DNA of 64,000 nucleotides, from assembly GCA_964429795.1 (NCBI GenBank), contig CAYSCW010000002.1, forward strand, positions 124,001 to 188,000, written 5' to 3'. The stretch comes from CAYSCW01 sp964429795. GTDB lineage: Bacteria > Acidobacteriota > Aminicenantia > Aminicenantales > Aminicenantaceae. This document shows, piece by piece, positions 51,474-61,068 of this stretch. The notes beneath the pieces are model-generated. The model was not told the DNA's origin. It saw only the letters and a program-made list of their open reading frames with translations, and ran no database searches. Both the position numbers and the translations under genes were made by a program. Within the stretch, counting starts at the first letter, position 1. Every line of letters starts with the position of its first letter.

Positions 51474-53546
51474 TTATCTGTTCTGGCCTTCTACCACCAC
51501 TTGAGAGTAATCTGCTATTTGGAGGAAGAGTTGGCTTATGCCTTGAAGCAAGGCTAACCGATTCCGCCTGAGCCTCTTTTCCTCTGCCATGACCAGAACA
51601 TTGTCAAAGAAGCTGTTGATGACCGATCTCATTCGAAAAATAAATCTCTGTGCTCTCAGATAATCTCCTTCAGCTATAAGTGGAAGAACATTCTTCTTAA
51701 TGATGGAAAAGGTTGTGTAAAGTTCTTTTTCCTCTTTTTCGGTAAAAAGATCGGGATTTATCCTGTATTTTGGTTGGTTACGCAAGATGTTGTTGACTCT
51801 TTTGGCGATGAGGATCATCGGTTCGAAATGTGAACTATCCTTGAGACTGTCTAGGGATTTTAATCGCAGGTAAGAATGGTAGATATCATCCATACCCGCT
51901 CCAAGGGCAGCTTTTACCAGATCATAACTGTACCCTTCTCTTTCATAAATGTATTGAAGCCTATTCTGGAAAAATCCAAGACAGTAATTCTTAATTTCAT
52001 CCTTAGGTAGAATTAGCCTGTCGCCATAACCTTTTATCACTTTGTCTAGGAGGCGAGGGAAAGAAAGGCTGAACTTTTTCTCCAGGATGACTTTGCACAC
52101 ACCGTGGCTATTCCGACGCAGACCAAAGGGATCTTTAGATCCTGTAACCTCGATTCCGATCCCCAACACGCCCACGACGGAATCCATTTTATCAGCCACA
52201 GAAAGGATAGCTCCGGATAAAGTACTGGGTGGTTCCTCCTCCAAACTAAGAGGTTGATAATGCTCGTAGATAGCTTTCCATACAGATGACGGATATCCTT
52301 CTTCTTTAGCATAGAGTCCGCCGACTTTTCCTTGAAGGGAAGGAAATTCCCTAACCATCTCAGTGAGTAAGTCTACCTTTGATAATTCAGCCGCGAGCAT
52401 CATCTCCTTTTTAATTTTCTTGTCACCTATCTTGTCGCCCAGGTATGTGACGACTTTTTTCAGCCTTTTGGTCTTGTCCTCATAACTTCCCAGTTTTTCC
52501 TGAAAGAGAACATGCTTCAATTGGGAAGATTTTTCCTTCAGAAGAGTCTTCAGATCCTGTTGCCAGAAAAATTTAGCATCTTCCAGGCGAGCTTTAAGCA
52601 CTCTCTCGTTTCCTTTCCTGATCAGATTCTCAGGATCCTGGAAGTTATCCGCAACACCCACAAAACGGGAAATCTGCCATTTCCCCTTAACCACAGTGAA
52701 CAGACTTTGACCCTCCTTCATGGCCGTACTCAAGATTTCTATAGGCAGTCTCAAGTACACTTTCGGAAACGAACCGAGAAAAACATAGGGATATTCCACG
52801 TCAAAAGTCAGCTTTTCTAGAAGCTCTTCATCCGTAAAAAGCTGAGCTTGTAGAGAAGCCAGTTTTTTTTTCGCCTGATTGAGGATCATCTTTTGCCTCT
52901 CTCGTTCTTCAACAATCACCCTGTTCTGCTTCAAGGCTGACTCGTATTCAGGATAATCTTTTACTTTGATTTTTCGGGGAGAGAAAATCTTATGACCCCC
53001 GGTAAAGTCTACTGTTTTCACATCTCCTACAGAGAAAGAAAGGGATCTCTGGCCAAAAAGGCATAAGATGTTCTTGATAGGGCGTGAAAATCTAAAAGGA
53101 CTTTCTCCCCAGCGCATCATCTTGGGGAAAGAAAGAGAGGAAATAATTCGAGGAACGATTTTTATCAATATGTCTTGAGTGGGCAATCCTTTTTCAATCT
53201 TTCTCAGGCCCAGATACTCTCCTCTGTCAGTCTGGATTACTTCTAATTCATCAAGGGCAACTTTCTGGGCCTTAGCAAAACCCAAGGCCGCAGGCGTCGG
53301 TTTTCCTTCGGGCAAAAAGGCTATAGCACTTGGCGGTCCTATGATCTCTTCTTCCCTGTCTTTCTGAGAAGGAGCAAAATCACCCCGCACCACTAACCGC
53401 CGGCAAGTGCCGTGTGTCTGAAGGCAGTAAACAACCACATTTTCATCTGTAAGTTCTTCCTGAAATCTCTCTTGCAACTGGGACAGAGCACTCTTGATAT
53501 GTGAAGCAGGCATCTCTTCGGTGTTGATTTCCAAGAGAAATTCCAT
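51474..53546 (-). CDS. glyS: glycyl-tRNA synthetase beta subunit
   Basis: The 690-residue beta chain of the bacterial alpha2-beta2 glycyl-tRNA synthetase, needed for tRNA binding. Family marks: the start FLLEINTEEMPASHI, VGDVKTVDFTGGHKIF, ENLIRKGNERVLKARLEDAKFFWQQD, VREFPSLQGKVGGLYAKEEGYPSSVWKAIYEHYQP, VADKMDSVVGVLGIGIEVTGSKDPFGLRR and a C-terminal anticodon-binding-like region. ATG 53546 overlaps the glyQ stop. It ends the operon gcvT-H-PA-PB-glyQ-glyS, linking tRNA charging to glycine breakdown. Confidence 0.96.
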   Translation of the reverse strand: MEFLLEINTEEMPASHIKSALSQLQERFQEELTDENVVVYCLQTHGTCRRLVVRGDFAPSQKDREEEIIGPPSAIAFLPEGKPTPAALGFAKAQKVALDELEVIQTDRGEYLGLRKIEKGLPTQDILIKIVPRIISSLSFPKMMRWGESPFRFSRPIKNILCLFGQRSLSFSVGDVKTVDFTGGHKIFSPRKIKVKDYPEYESALKQNRVIVEERERQKMILNQAKKKLASLQAQLFTDEELLEKLTFDVEYPYVFLGSFPKVYLRLPIEILSTAMKEGQSLFTVVKGKWQISRFVGVADNFQDPENLIRKGNERVLKARLEDAKFFWQQDLKTLLKEKSSQLKHVLFQEKLGSYEDKTKRLKKVVTYLGDKIGDKKIKKEMMLAAELSKVDLLTEMVREFPSLQGKVGGLYAKEEGYPSSVWKAIYEHYQPLSLEEEPPSTLSGAILSVADKMDSVVGVLGIGIEVTGSKDPFGLRRNSHGVCKVILEKKFSLSFPRLLDKVIKGYGDRLILPKDEIKNYCLGFFQNRLQYIYEREGYSYDLVKAALGAGMDDIYHSYLRLKSLDSLKDSSHFEPMILIAKRVNNILRNQPKYRINPDLFTEKEEKELYTTFSIIKKNVLPLIAEGDYLRAQRFIFRMRSVINSFFDNVLVMAEEKRLRRNRLALLQGISQLFLQIADYSQVVVEGQNR

Positions 53547-54421
53547 CAAACCTGCCCCTGTCGTTGTGTGTATTTATTCGCAATCTGATTCACCTGTTCT
53601 CTGATTTGAGCAATCATCTTGACCCTCTCTGTGACACTTATGGCTCCTCGCGAATCCAAGATATTGAAGAAGTGAGAGCATTTTAAGCACATATCATAGG
53701 CAGGGAGAAGAAGATCCTTGTCGATGAGATCTTTGGCTTCCCTAAGATGCATGATAAAAGATTCCCGCTGTGACTCGATGTTTGCTATATGGAAATTATA
53801 TTCAGAGAATTCCTTCTCCTCCCGGAATCTCAAATCCCTGTATTTGACATCTTCAGACCACTGAAGGTCGTAGATATCGTCTTTTCCCTCCAAGGACATC
53901 TCCAGTCTTTCCAGTCCATAGGTGATCTCTACAGGAACAGGAAAAAGATCTATTCCTCCTGCTTGCTGGAAGTAGGTAAACTGAGTGATTTCCAATCCGT
54001 CCAGAAGGATTTGCCAGCCCACTCCCCAGGCCCCGATGGTCGGAGATTCCCAGTCATCCTCGTCGAAGCGGATATCATGGTCTTTAAGCTTAATGCCAAG
54101 AGAAGAAAGACTGTCCAGATAGATCTGTTGAATATCCGGAAGGGATGGCTTGATGATTACCTGGTATTGGAAATGTTTCTGGACTCTGTGCGGATTCTCT
54201 CCATATCTTCCGTCTGTGGGTCTTCGAGAGGGCTGAACATAGGCCACTTTCCAAGGTCTATTATCCAGAACCCGGAAAAACGTATCCGGTGTCATGGTTC
54301 CTGCGCCTACTTCCAGGTCATAAGGTTGGGCGAGATAACATCCCTGGGCTGCCCAAAAATTTTGGAGGTTCATGATTAATTTTTGTATAGTCATTTTCCC
54401 TGCAAAAGGATGCAACTTCAT
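53546..54421 (-). CDS. glyQ: glycyl-tRNA synthetase alpha subunit
   Basis: The 291-residue alpha chain, which carries the class II catalytic core. Clear marks are NFWAAQGCYLAQPYDLEVGAGTMTPDTF, AYVQPSRRPTDGRYGENPHRVQKHFQYQVIIKPS, EDDWESPTIGAWGVGWQ and DGLEITQFTYFQQAGG. Start choice is between ATG 54421, which overlaps the gcvPB stop as ATGA, and ATG 54394; the first gives a length nearer to other GlyQ proteins. The close coupling with gcvPB and glyS means all glycine functions here are expressed together. Confidence 0.95.
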   Translation of the reverse strand: MKLHPFAGKMTIQKLIMNLQNFWAAQGCYLAQPYDLEVGAGTMTPDTFFRVLDNRPWKVAYVQPSRRPTDGRYGENPHRVQKHFQYQVIIKPSLPDIQQIYLDSLSSLGIKLKDHDIRFDEDDWESPTIGAWGVGWQILLDGLEITQFTYFQQAGGIDLFPVPVEITYGLERLEMSLEGKDDIYDLQWSEDVKYRDLRFREEKEFSEYNFHIANIESQRESFIMHLREAKDLIDKDLLLPAYDMCLKCSHFFNILDSRGAISVTERVKMIAQIREQVNQIANKYTQRQGQV

Positions 54422-55878
54422 CCTTTGGTGTCTTTCTCTTCGCTCCATCTAAGCACGGGGTGGCGAGCGGCTGCGGTCTCATCCAAGCGTCTCACATAAG
54501 AATCATGGGGAGCCGTCTTTAACACTTTTGGATTTTTTTTGGCTTCCTCGGCAATATTCTTCATGGCCTCTATGAACATATCCAGATCCCTCTTGCTTTC
54601 TGTTTCTGTGGGCTCAATCATCAAAGCTCCATGAACAACGAGAGGGAAAGACATGGTTGGCGGGTGAACGCCGAAGTCGATAAGCCGTTTGGCGATATCA
54701 ACGTTAGAGACATCATATTTCTTCTGGTATTTATCGGAGAAGACACACTCATGAAGAGTAGCGGTTTTGTATTCTAAATGATAGATGCCTTCTAAATTCT
54801 TGCGTATGTAATTAGAGTTCAAGACAGCAGTCTCTGAGATTTCTTTCAGTCCTTCGGGGCCCAGAGAAAGCAAGTAAGCAAGGGCTTTAACCACGACAAG
54901 GAAATTCCCGTAGAAGCTGCGCACCCTTCCGATACTCTTGGGACGATCGAAATTGAATCGATATTTTCCGTTTTTCCTCTCGATAATGGGTAGAGGAAGG
55001 TATGGCTCCAATTTCTTCTTCACTCCAACCGGCCCGGCTCCCGGTCCTCCACCTCCATGGGGCGTGGAAAAGGTCTTGTGCAAGTTGAGATGGATGACAT
55101 CCACATCCATATCCCCTGGTCTGCTCTTTCCGACCAAGGCATTCATGTTCGCTCCGTCCATATAGATAAAACCGCCTTTAGCATGAACGATTTTGGCAAT
55201 CTTCTTGATCTCCTTCTCGAAAATACCCAACGTGTTCGGGTTAGTGATCATCAGTGCGGCCACATCCTCTGTCATCGTTCGAAAAAGATAATAAGGATCC
55301 ACGGTTCCCTGTCTGTTGGATTTTATTTCCTGCACATGATACCCGCAGATATGAGCGCTGGAAGGATTCGTGCCGTGTGCCGAATCTGGAATGAGAACGA
55401 TTTTTCTGGGAGCTCCCTGCTCCTCATGATAGGCACGGATGATCATCATGCCCACCAGTTCCCCCTGAGCTCCAGCTGATGGTTGAAAAGTGAAGGCATC
55501 CATGCCTGCAATCTCGATCAACAGATCTTCGGTCTTTTTAAGGATTTCCAGGTTTCCTTGGACAAGATCCTGAGGGGCATAGGGATGGGCAGACTGGAAG
55601 GCATGAAGAGCAGCGATTTTTTCGTTTATCTTAGGATTGTATTTCATAGTACAGGAACCCAAAGGATAAAAACCCTCGTCAACACTGTAATTTGTGCGGG
55701 AAATCCGGTGGAAGTGCCTGACGATTTCCACCTCCGAGACTTCAGGAAATCCCTTGATTTCCTTTCTTGCGTGGATATTCTTCAGGATGTTCTCATCCTG
55801 GGGAACATCCAACTTAGGAAGGGAACAGGCTTTTTTCCCTTTATCACTGATCTCAAAGATTAGTGGCTCTCTTATCAT
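54418..55878 (-). CDS. gcvPB: glycine dehydrogenase (decarboxylating) subunit 2
   Basis: The 486-residue C-terminal half of the P protein, which with GcvPA decarboxylates glycine using PLP and passes aminomethyl to GcvH. The PLP Lys is in HLNLHKTFSTPHGGGGPGAG. Other marks: GFYPLGSCTMKYNPKIN near the start, FTFQPSAGAQGELVGMMIIRAYH, PDSAHGTNPSSAHICGYHV and MIEPTETESKRDLDMFIEAM near the end. It lies 98 bases after gcvPA and overlaps glyQ by 4 bases. The split P protein is the form common in anaerobes and many non-proteobacterial lineages. Confidence 0.97.
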   Translation of the reverse strand: MIREPLIFEISDKGKKACSLPKLDVPQDENILKNIHARKEIKGFPEVSEVEIVRHFHRISRTNYSVDEGFYPLGSCTMKYNPKINEKIAALHAFQSAHPYAPQDLVQGNLEILKKTEDLLIEIAGMDAFTFQPSAGAQGELVGMMIIRAYHEEQGAPRKIVLIPDSAHGTNPSSAHICGYHVQEIKSNRQGTVDPYYLFRTMTEDVAALMITNPNTLGIFEKEIKKIAKIVHAKGGFIYMDGANMNALVGKSRPGDMDVDVIHLNLHKTFSTPHGGGGPGAGPVGVKKKLEPYLPLPIIERKNGKYRFNFDRPKSIGRVRSFYGNFLVVVKALAYLLSLGPEGLKEISETAVLNSNYIRKNLEGIYHLEYKTATLHECVFSDKYQKKYDVSNVDIAKRLIDFGVHPPTMSFPLVVHGALMIEPTETESKRDLDMFIEAMKNIAEEAKKNPKVLKTAPHDSYVRRLDETAAARHPVLRWSEEKDTKG

Positions 55879-55976
55879 CTTTTCTTCCTCGAATCAGGTT
55901 CGTTCGCAGAACAGGTTCTACAGATCATCGACCGCTTCGGGTAATCGACACTAATTGCCTGCTTCATCATGTCCTG

Positions 55977-57323
55977 CTAGTTCAGGGCTTCTTTCAACTC
56001 TTGGGCAAGTCGGTCGATATCCTCTTTTTTGTGTGTTTCAGTTACACAGAGAAGGGCACATCGGCGAAGTTCTGGAAAGTCTTCCTCCAAGCCAAAGCCT
56101 CCGATGATGCTCTTCTTCCTCAGTTTCCTGTTGACTTTTGCCCAACCCTCGGAGAATTCAAGAACAAACTCGTTAAAAAAAGTGGCTGAAAATTTTTGTT
56201 GGACACCTTTGATGCGCGTTAATTTTTTCATAGCATAATGAGCCTTTTGTAAGTTCTGCCAGGCCAGCTCTCTAAGTCCCTTCTTACCCATTGTTTCCAA
56301 GTAGATGGCAGCTCTGAAGGCACACCATGCCTGATTGGTACAGATGTTAGAAGTGGCCCTTTCTCTCCTTATATGCTGTTCTCTAGTAGATAATGTCAGG
56401 ACAAAACCTCTCCTTCCCTCCACATCTTTGGTTTCACCTGCGATGCGGCCAGGGAACTGGCGAAGAAATTCCTTTCGACAGCCCATAAAGCCAAGATAAG
56501 GTCCGCCATAACTCAAGGGGATGCCAAAGGATTGTCCCTCTCCGGTGACTATATCCGCGCCAAGGGAACCAGGAGCTTCCAGTTGTCCCAGTGAAATAGG
56601 TTCAGTAACGACCACAACGGAAAGGGCATCTGCCTTGTGCGCCAGGTTTGAAATCATCTTAACATCTTCGATAATTCCCATGAAATTGGGCGATTGAATC
56701 ACCACTGCTGCGGTATCTTTGTCCAGATTCTTTTTCAATTCTTCAATATCCAATCCCCCTGAATCCTGGTAGCCAACAACTTCCACAAGAATGTCCAAAT
56801 TTTTTGTGTATGTTTCAATAACTCTTCTGTATTCTGGATGGAAAGTTCTAGCTATCAAAACTTTGGGCTTCCCTTTGATCCTATGGGCCATTAACACTGC
56901 TTCAGCAGCTCCTGAGGCACCGTCATAGAGAGAGGCATTGGCGATATCCATCCCTGTCAGCTGGCAGATCAGAGTCTGGTACTCAAAGATAATTTGAAGG
57001 GTTCCTTGGCTCACCTCAGGCTGATAAGGGGTGTAAGGGCTAATGAATTCACCCCGGGAACTCAGGTAATCCACCACGGCTGGAATAAAATGGTTATAGG
57101 CGCCTGCTCCCAAAAAGGAAAGGTAATCAGAATATCGATTCTTCTCTCCTAGCTCTCGGAGGTATTGCTCTAAACCAGCTTCTGGCAACGGTTCTGGTAA
57201 GGAGAGATTTTTCTTCAATTTTAAACCTTTAGGGATAGAGCGAAAAAGATCTTCAGCCGAAGAAATGCCGATTTTAGCCAGCATTTCCTTTTTGTCTTTT
57301 TCGCTTAAAGATATGTATCTCAT
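55977..57323 (-). CDS. gcvPA: glycine dehydrogenase (decarboxylating) subunit 1
   Basis: The 448-residue N-terminal half of the P protein. It has SFLGAGAYNHFIPAVVDYLSSRGEF, TPYQPEVSQGTLQIIFEYQTLICQLTGMDIANASLYDGASGAAEAVLMA and GEGQSFGIPLSYGGPYLGFM, all typical of GcvPA. It lacks the catalytic Lys, as expected. Start at 57323 gives the usual MRYISLSEKDKKEML; the frame also runs to a GTG at 57341. Neither has a clear ribosome site. It lies 33 bases after gcvH. It forms a heterotetramer with GcvPB. Confidence 0.96.
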   Translation of the reverse strand: MRYISLSEKDKKEMLAKIGISSAEDLFRSIPKGLKLKKNLSLPEPLPEAGLEQYLRELGEKNRYSDYLSFLGAGAYNHFIPAVVDYLSSRGEFISPYTPYQPEVSQGTLQIIFEYQTLICQLTGMDIANASLYDGASGAAEAVLMAHRIKGKPKVLIARTFHPEYRRVIETYTKNLDILVEVVGYQDSGGLDIEELKKNLDKDTAAVVIQSPNFMGIIEDVKMISNLAHKADALSVVVVTEPISLGQLEAPGSLGADIVTGEGQSFGIPLSYGGPYLGFMGCRKEFLRQFPGRIAGETKDVEGRRGFVLTLSTREQHIRRERATSNICTNQAWCAFRAAIYLETMGKKGLRELAWQNLQKAHYAMKKLTRIKGVQQKFSATFFNEFVLEFSEGWAKVNRKLRKKSIIGGFGLEEDFPELRRCALLCVTETHKKEDIDRLAQELKEALN

Positions 57324-57356
57324 TGCAGAAAAAGGAAACACATTTCAGATGAATAA

Positions 57357-57743
57357 TTAATCCTCGATTCCCTCTATAAATTTTTCATATTCATCAGCGG
57401 ACATCAATTTCTGTAATTCCACTTCATCTTTTATTTTGACTCGGATGATCCAGCCCTTTCCATGGGGATCTTGATTGACCAATTCAGGAGAGTCATTCAA
57501 TTTTTCATTGAGTTCGATTACCTCTCCGGATACGGGAGAATAGATATCAGAGACAGCCTTCACAGATTCGATGACACCGATGGATTGGTGGAATTCCAGC
57601 TTTGTCCCAACCTCAGGCAGCTCCACATAGACGACATCCCCCAGCTGTTTTTGGGCAAAGTCAGTGATTCCTACTGTTGCTTTCTCGCCTTTCACTTTGA
57701 TCCATTCATGATCCTTGGTGTAATAATAATCATCAGGATACAT
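57357..57743 (-). CDS. gcvH: glycine cleavage system H protein
   Basis: A 128-residue lipoyl carrier. The lipoylated Lys is in GVIESVKAVSDIYSPVSG (about residue 64); VTIGITDFAQKQLGDVVYVELPEVG-type sequence precedes it. The swinging arm carries the aminomethyl group from GcvP to GcvT and electrons to a lipoamide dehydrogenase, which is not in the window. AGGAGGAAGG-like sequence precedes the ATG. The gene lies 69 bases after gcvT in the same direction. Confidence 0.97.
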   Translation of the reverse strand: MYPDDYYYTKDHEWIKVKGEKATVGITDFAQKQLGDVVYVELPEVGTKLEFHQSIGVIESVKAVSDIYSPVSGEVIELNEKLNDSPELVNQDPHGKGWIIRVKIKDEVELQKLMSADEYEKFIEGIED

Positions 57744-57812
57744 ATCCTTCCTCCTTTATGAGGTAAAGGGTAAGACGATCTTTATGACCCTTTACGGTTA
57801 GCGATTTGCTGC

Positions 57813-58904
57813 TTATTTTACGTCTCTTTTATAAAAGGGCGTAGTAACAACCTTAGCTTTGGACTTTTTCTGGCGTATTTCGATCTCGAATTCCATGTCA
57901 ACTTCTGTATGCTCTACAGGAAGATAGGTCAAACCGATATTCTTTTTTAAATAAGGTGCATAGGAGCCTGAAGTCACTTCAGAAACCTTCTGACCTTCGA
58001 TAAATACAGGATAGTGGGATCGGGCGATTCCAGCACCCAGCATTTCAAATCCTACCAGCTTTCGCTTAATCCCTTCTGTTTTCTGGTTGAAAAGCGCTTG
58101 CCGGCCTAAAAAATCTCCTTTGTCAAACTTCACCAGCCAGCCTAGGCCCGCTTCCAGCACGGTGGTAGTCTCGTCAATATCGTTACCGTAGAGCATGAGC
58201 GTGGCTTCAAGACGCAGCGTGTCCCTCGCTCCTAATCCCACAGGAACAAGGCCGCTTTCTTCGCCCTGTGCCAGAATCACATCCCAAATTTTTTCCGGTT
58301 GGAGAGAAAGGGTATAGATTTCAAAACCATCTTCCCCGGTGTATCCTGTGCGAGAGACGAGAACTTCTTCTCCTTCTACTTTGCCACGAGTATGGCGAAA
58401 ACTCTTCATCTCCTCCAGGTTGATCTCGGTAAGCGGCTGAAGAATATCCAAAGCTCTCGGACCCTGAAGAGCAATTTGAGTGTATTGGTCGCTCTTGTTT
58501 TCGACCTTCACATCGAATCCGTCTCTATGGTCGAGGATCCATTGGTAATCTTTGTCCGAATTGGCAGCATTGACCACTAAAAGATATTCTTCTGGGCTTA
58601 GACAGTAAACCAATAGATCATCTATAAAAGTTCCTTGAAGGGTAGTGAGGGCTGTGTATTGGGCTCTCTCTGGGGTCAGGCGTGAGGTATCATTTGGAGT
58701 GAGATACTGAACCAGATCAAGCGCCTCCTTTCCGGATATTGAGATCTCGCCCATATGACTGACATCAAAGATACCAGCTTTTGTCCGCACAGCAAGATGT
58801 TCATTGATGATTCCAGAAAACTCAACCGGCATCTCCCATCCAAAGAATTCGATCATCCTGCCTTCGAATTTCCTATGGGAGAAATAGAGGCGGGTTCTCT
58901 TCAT
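57813..58904 (-). CDS. gcvT: glycine cleavage system T protein (aminomethyltransferase)
   Basis: A 363-residue tetrahydrofolate-dependent aminomethyltransferase that releases ammonia and makes methylene-THF. Marks: HLAVRTKAGIFDVSHMGEISISG, YLTPNDTSRLTPERAQYTALTTLQGTFIDDLLVY, ISRTGYTGEDGFEIY-like VSRTGYTGEDGFE and VPVGLGARDTLRLEATLMLYGNDID. Start at 58904 is chosen for its GAGAGGTGAAG ribosome site; the open frame runs further to 58979. No glycine riboswitch was found upstream; a dispersed repeat lies at 58987. It opens the six-gene glycine operon. Confidence 0.96.
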   Translation of the reverse strand: MKRTRLYFSHRKFEGRMIEFFGWEMPVEFSGIINEHLAVRTKAGIFDVSHMGEISISGKEALDLVQYLTPNDTSRLTPERAQYTALTTLQGTFIDDLLVYCLSPEEYLLVVNAANSDKDYQWILDHRDGFDVKVENKSDQYTQIALQGPRALDILQPLTEINLEEMKSFRHTRGKVEGEEVLVSRTGYTGEDGFEIYTLSLQPEKIWDVILAQGEESGLVPVGLGARDTLRLEATLMLYGNDIDETTTVLEAGLGWLVKFDKGDFLGRQALFNQKTEGIKRKLVGFEMLGAGIARSHYPVFIEGQKVSEVTSGSYAPYLKKNIGLTYLPVEHTEVDMEFEIEIRQKKSKAKVVTTPFYKRDVK

Positions 58905-58986
58905 CTTCACCTCTCTTTGAAAATAATTTACTACCATATTATCTTGGATGATGCAAGAGAAATCGATGAAGAATAACACCTCCTTT

Positions 58987-59028
58987 TCCGTGATAGCTAA
59001 TGATGAGAGATATAATCAGTCACAGCGC
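58987..59028 (-). repeat. dispersed intergenic repeat, copy 2
   Basis: Matches 3712-3753 at 39 of 42 positions. Oriented on the minus strand it reads toward gcvT, ending TATCACGGAAAAGG; it lies between divergent gcvT and argS. Confidence 0.75.
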
Positions 59029-59060
59029 AGGAGTGTTTTTTATCAAAATTATAACTGGGC

Positions 59061-59088
59061 TTGTCCATAGATAGAAATTTGTTATAAT
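59061..59088 (+). promoter_or_regulatory. promoter for argS with perfect -10
   Basis: TTGTCC at 59061-59066 and TATAAT at 59083-59088, spacer 16 bases. The transcript should begin near 59095, about six bases before the ATG. Confidence 0.65.
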
Positions 59089-59100
59089 TAGAAACCGAAA

Positions 59101-61041
59101 ATGATTTCTTTAAAGTCACGACTGAGAAAAGAGATTTTTGCGCGGTTAAAAAAGAAATATGCCCTGGAGCTTTCAGATATAGAGATAAATTACACTCCAC
59201 AGCTCAAGATGGGAGACCTGGCCCTTGCCCTTCCCTTCCAGCTAGCAAAAAAAGCAAAGGCTGAACCGCGCCAGCTTGCCCAGGAAATTCTCCTTCTTCT
59301 TTCCCCCCTTGAGGGAATCGAAAAGATAGAGATTGCCGGTCCAGGATATATCAACTTTTTTATAGACAGAGAAAAATTCTTCACCGGAAAGCTTCACACC
59401 CTCGATACATCGGCTTTGACTCCAGAGGAAAAAAAAGTCATCATCGAGCACACCAACATCAATCCTAACAAGGCCGCTCATATCGGACACCTGAGGAATG
59501 CCTGCCTCGGAGATACCCTTGGTCGCTGTATGAAACACAGGGGAGAAAACGTGGAGATTCAAAATTATATAGATGATACTGGAGTACAGGTAGTGGACGT
59601 TGTCTTTGGATTAATGGAGATGGAAAAGAAGAAACTGGAGGATATCAAAAGATTCACAGGAAAATTCGATTATTACTGCTGGGATCTTTATTCCCGGGTC
59701 TCCTCATATTTGGAAGATCATCCTGAATCTCAGAAGCGAAAAGCTGAAATCTTAAAAAAGATCGAACATGGGGAAAATCCTGAAACAGAAATGGCCTATC
59801 ATGTCTCCCGTCGGATTCTCAGATCCCATCTTCAGACCATGCGTCGTATCAATGTCAGCTACGATCTCCTTCCCTGTGAAAGCAGTATACTGGGCCTAAA
59901 ATTCTGGGAGGAGGCCTTTTCCCATCTCAAGAAGAAAAAAGCTATTTTCCTTGTCCAAGAAGGCATCAACAAAGGTTGCTGGGTGATGAGGCTGGAAGGA
60001 GATAAAGAAAAGGAGAAGATCATCGTCCGCTCCGATGGCACAGTGACCTATGTGGGAAAGGATATCGCCTATCAGCTCTGGAAATTCGGGCTTTTGGAGA
60101 AGGACTTCTATTATAAGCCTTTTCTCCAGGAGGACAGTAAGACAATCTGGATAACCACCACCGCTCCAGCCTCGAAATCTCCTGCATTCGGCAAAGGAAG
60201 TCTGGTTTATAATGTTATTGACATCCGGCAATCTTATCTGCAGCAGGTTGTGGTCCAGGGACTCAAGGCCCTGAGATACGTTGAGCAGGCCCAAAAATCC
60301 ATCCATTTCTCCTACGAAATGGTGGCTCTTTCTCCTAAAAGCCTGAAGGAGCTCGATCTGGAAGTTTCAGAGGAAGACAAAGAGAAGAGTTTCCTCGAGG
60401 TTTCAGGGAGAAAAGGATTGGGGATAAAAGCTGATCACCTTCTGGACAGGCTCGAAGAGAAAGCCTTGGAAGAAGTAGAGAAGAGAAACCCGGATCTCCC
60501 TTCCGACAAAAAGGCTGAAACAGCATGGAAAATTGCCTGCGGAGCTCTGCGGTATTTTATGCTCAAGTTTGCCAGAAATTCCCTAATCGTATTTGATTTT
60601 GAGGACGCACTCAGCTTTGAAGGAGAGACTGGGCCTTATCTCCAATACACTCTAGTGCGGATTAGCAGCATCTTTCGTAAATTAAAAGAAGCCGAGGGAT
60701 TCAGCCAAGAAAATCTCCAGAAGAAGCTTCTCTCTCTCCAAAAATTTCCTCTCTCGCGGTTTCCTGAGAAGGAAAGAGATGATTTCTGGGATATGATCCT
60801 TTATGCTTCACAGTTTGAGGAAGAGGTGTTCCATTCAATCCGTTCCTTAGAGTTTTCCCATCTGGCTAAATTTGCCTTCAATCTCTGTCAAAAATTCAAT
60901 TCCTACTATCATATCTATCCGGTAAAGGCTGAGAAAGATGCGGAAATCAAGAGAATGCGCATCTTGACCATCTATTATGTGAGAGAAATCCTTAAGCGTG
61001 CTCTGAGCCTTATGGGCATTCCTCAACCCGAGCAGATGTGA
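59101..61041 (+). CDS. argS: arginyl-tRNA synthetase
   Basis: A 646-residue class I synthetase charging tRNA-Arg. The HIGH motif is present in NPNKAAHIGHLRNACLGDTLGR (about 117-138); the N-terminal additive domain precedes it. The KMSKS region is diverged and seems to read SGRKGLGIKADHLL, as in some ArgRS lineages where the Lys before HIGH compensates. GETGPYLQYTLVRISSIFRKL and the C-terminal helical anticodon domain are typical. The ATG follows the predicted transcript start by only a few bases and has no ribosome site, so the message may be leaderless. It diverges from the gcv operon. Confidence 0.95.
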   Translation: MISLKSRLRKEIFARLKKKYALELSDIEINYTPQLKMGDLALALPFQLAKKAKAEPRQLAQEILLLLSPLEGIEKIEIAGPGYINFFIDREKFFTGKLHTLDTSALTPEEKKVIIEHTNINPNKAAHIGHLRNACLGDTLGRCMKHRGENVEIQNYIDDTGVQVVDVVFGLMEMEKKKLEDIKRFTGKFDYYCWDLYSRVSSYLEDHPESQKRKAEILKKIEHGENPETEMAYHVSRRILRSHLQTMRRINVSYDLLPCESSILGLKFWEEAFSHLKKKKAIFLVQEGINKGCWVMRLEGDKEKEKIIVRSDGTVTYVGKDIAYQLWKFGLLEKDFYYKPFLQEDSKTIWITTTAPASKSPAFGKGSLVYNVIDIRQSYLQQVVVQGLKALRYVEQAQKSIHFSYEMVALSPKSLKELDLEVSEEDKEKSFLEVSGRKGLGIKADHLLDRLEEKALEEVEKRNPDLPSDKKAETAWKIACGALRYFMLKFARNSLIVFDFEDALSFEGETGPYLQYTLVRISSIFRKLKEAEGFSQENLQKKLLSLQKFPLSRFPEKERDDFWDMILYASQFEEEVFHSIRSLEFSHLAKFAFNLCQKFNSYYHIYPVKAEKDAEIKRMRILTIYYVREILKRALSLMGIPQPEQM

Positions 61042-61068
61042 GTGGCGAGAAAAGTGGAAATTAGCTAG

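Noticed and set aside
58905..59100. Glycine riboswitch upstream of gcvT
   Set aside because: Looked for the tandem aptamer signature on the minus strand; the space holds the repeat and the argS promoter but no matching core.
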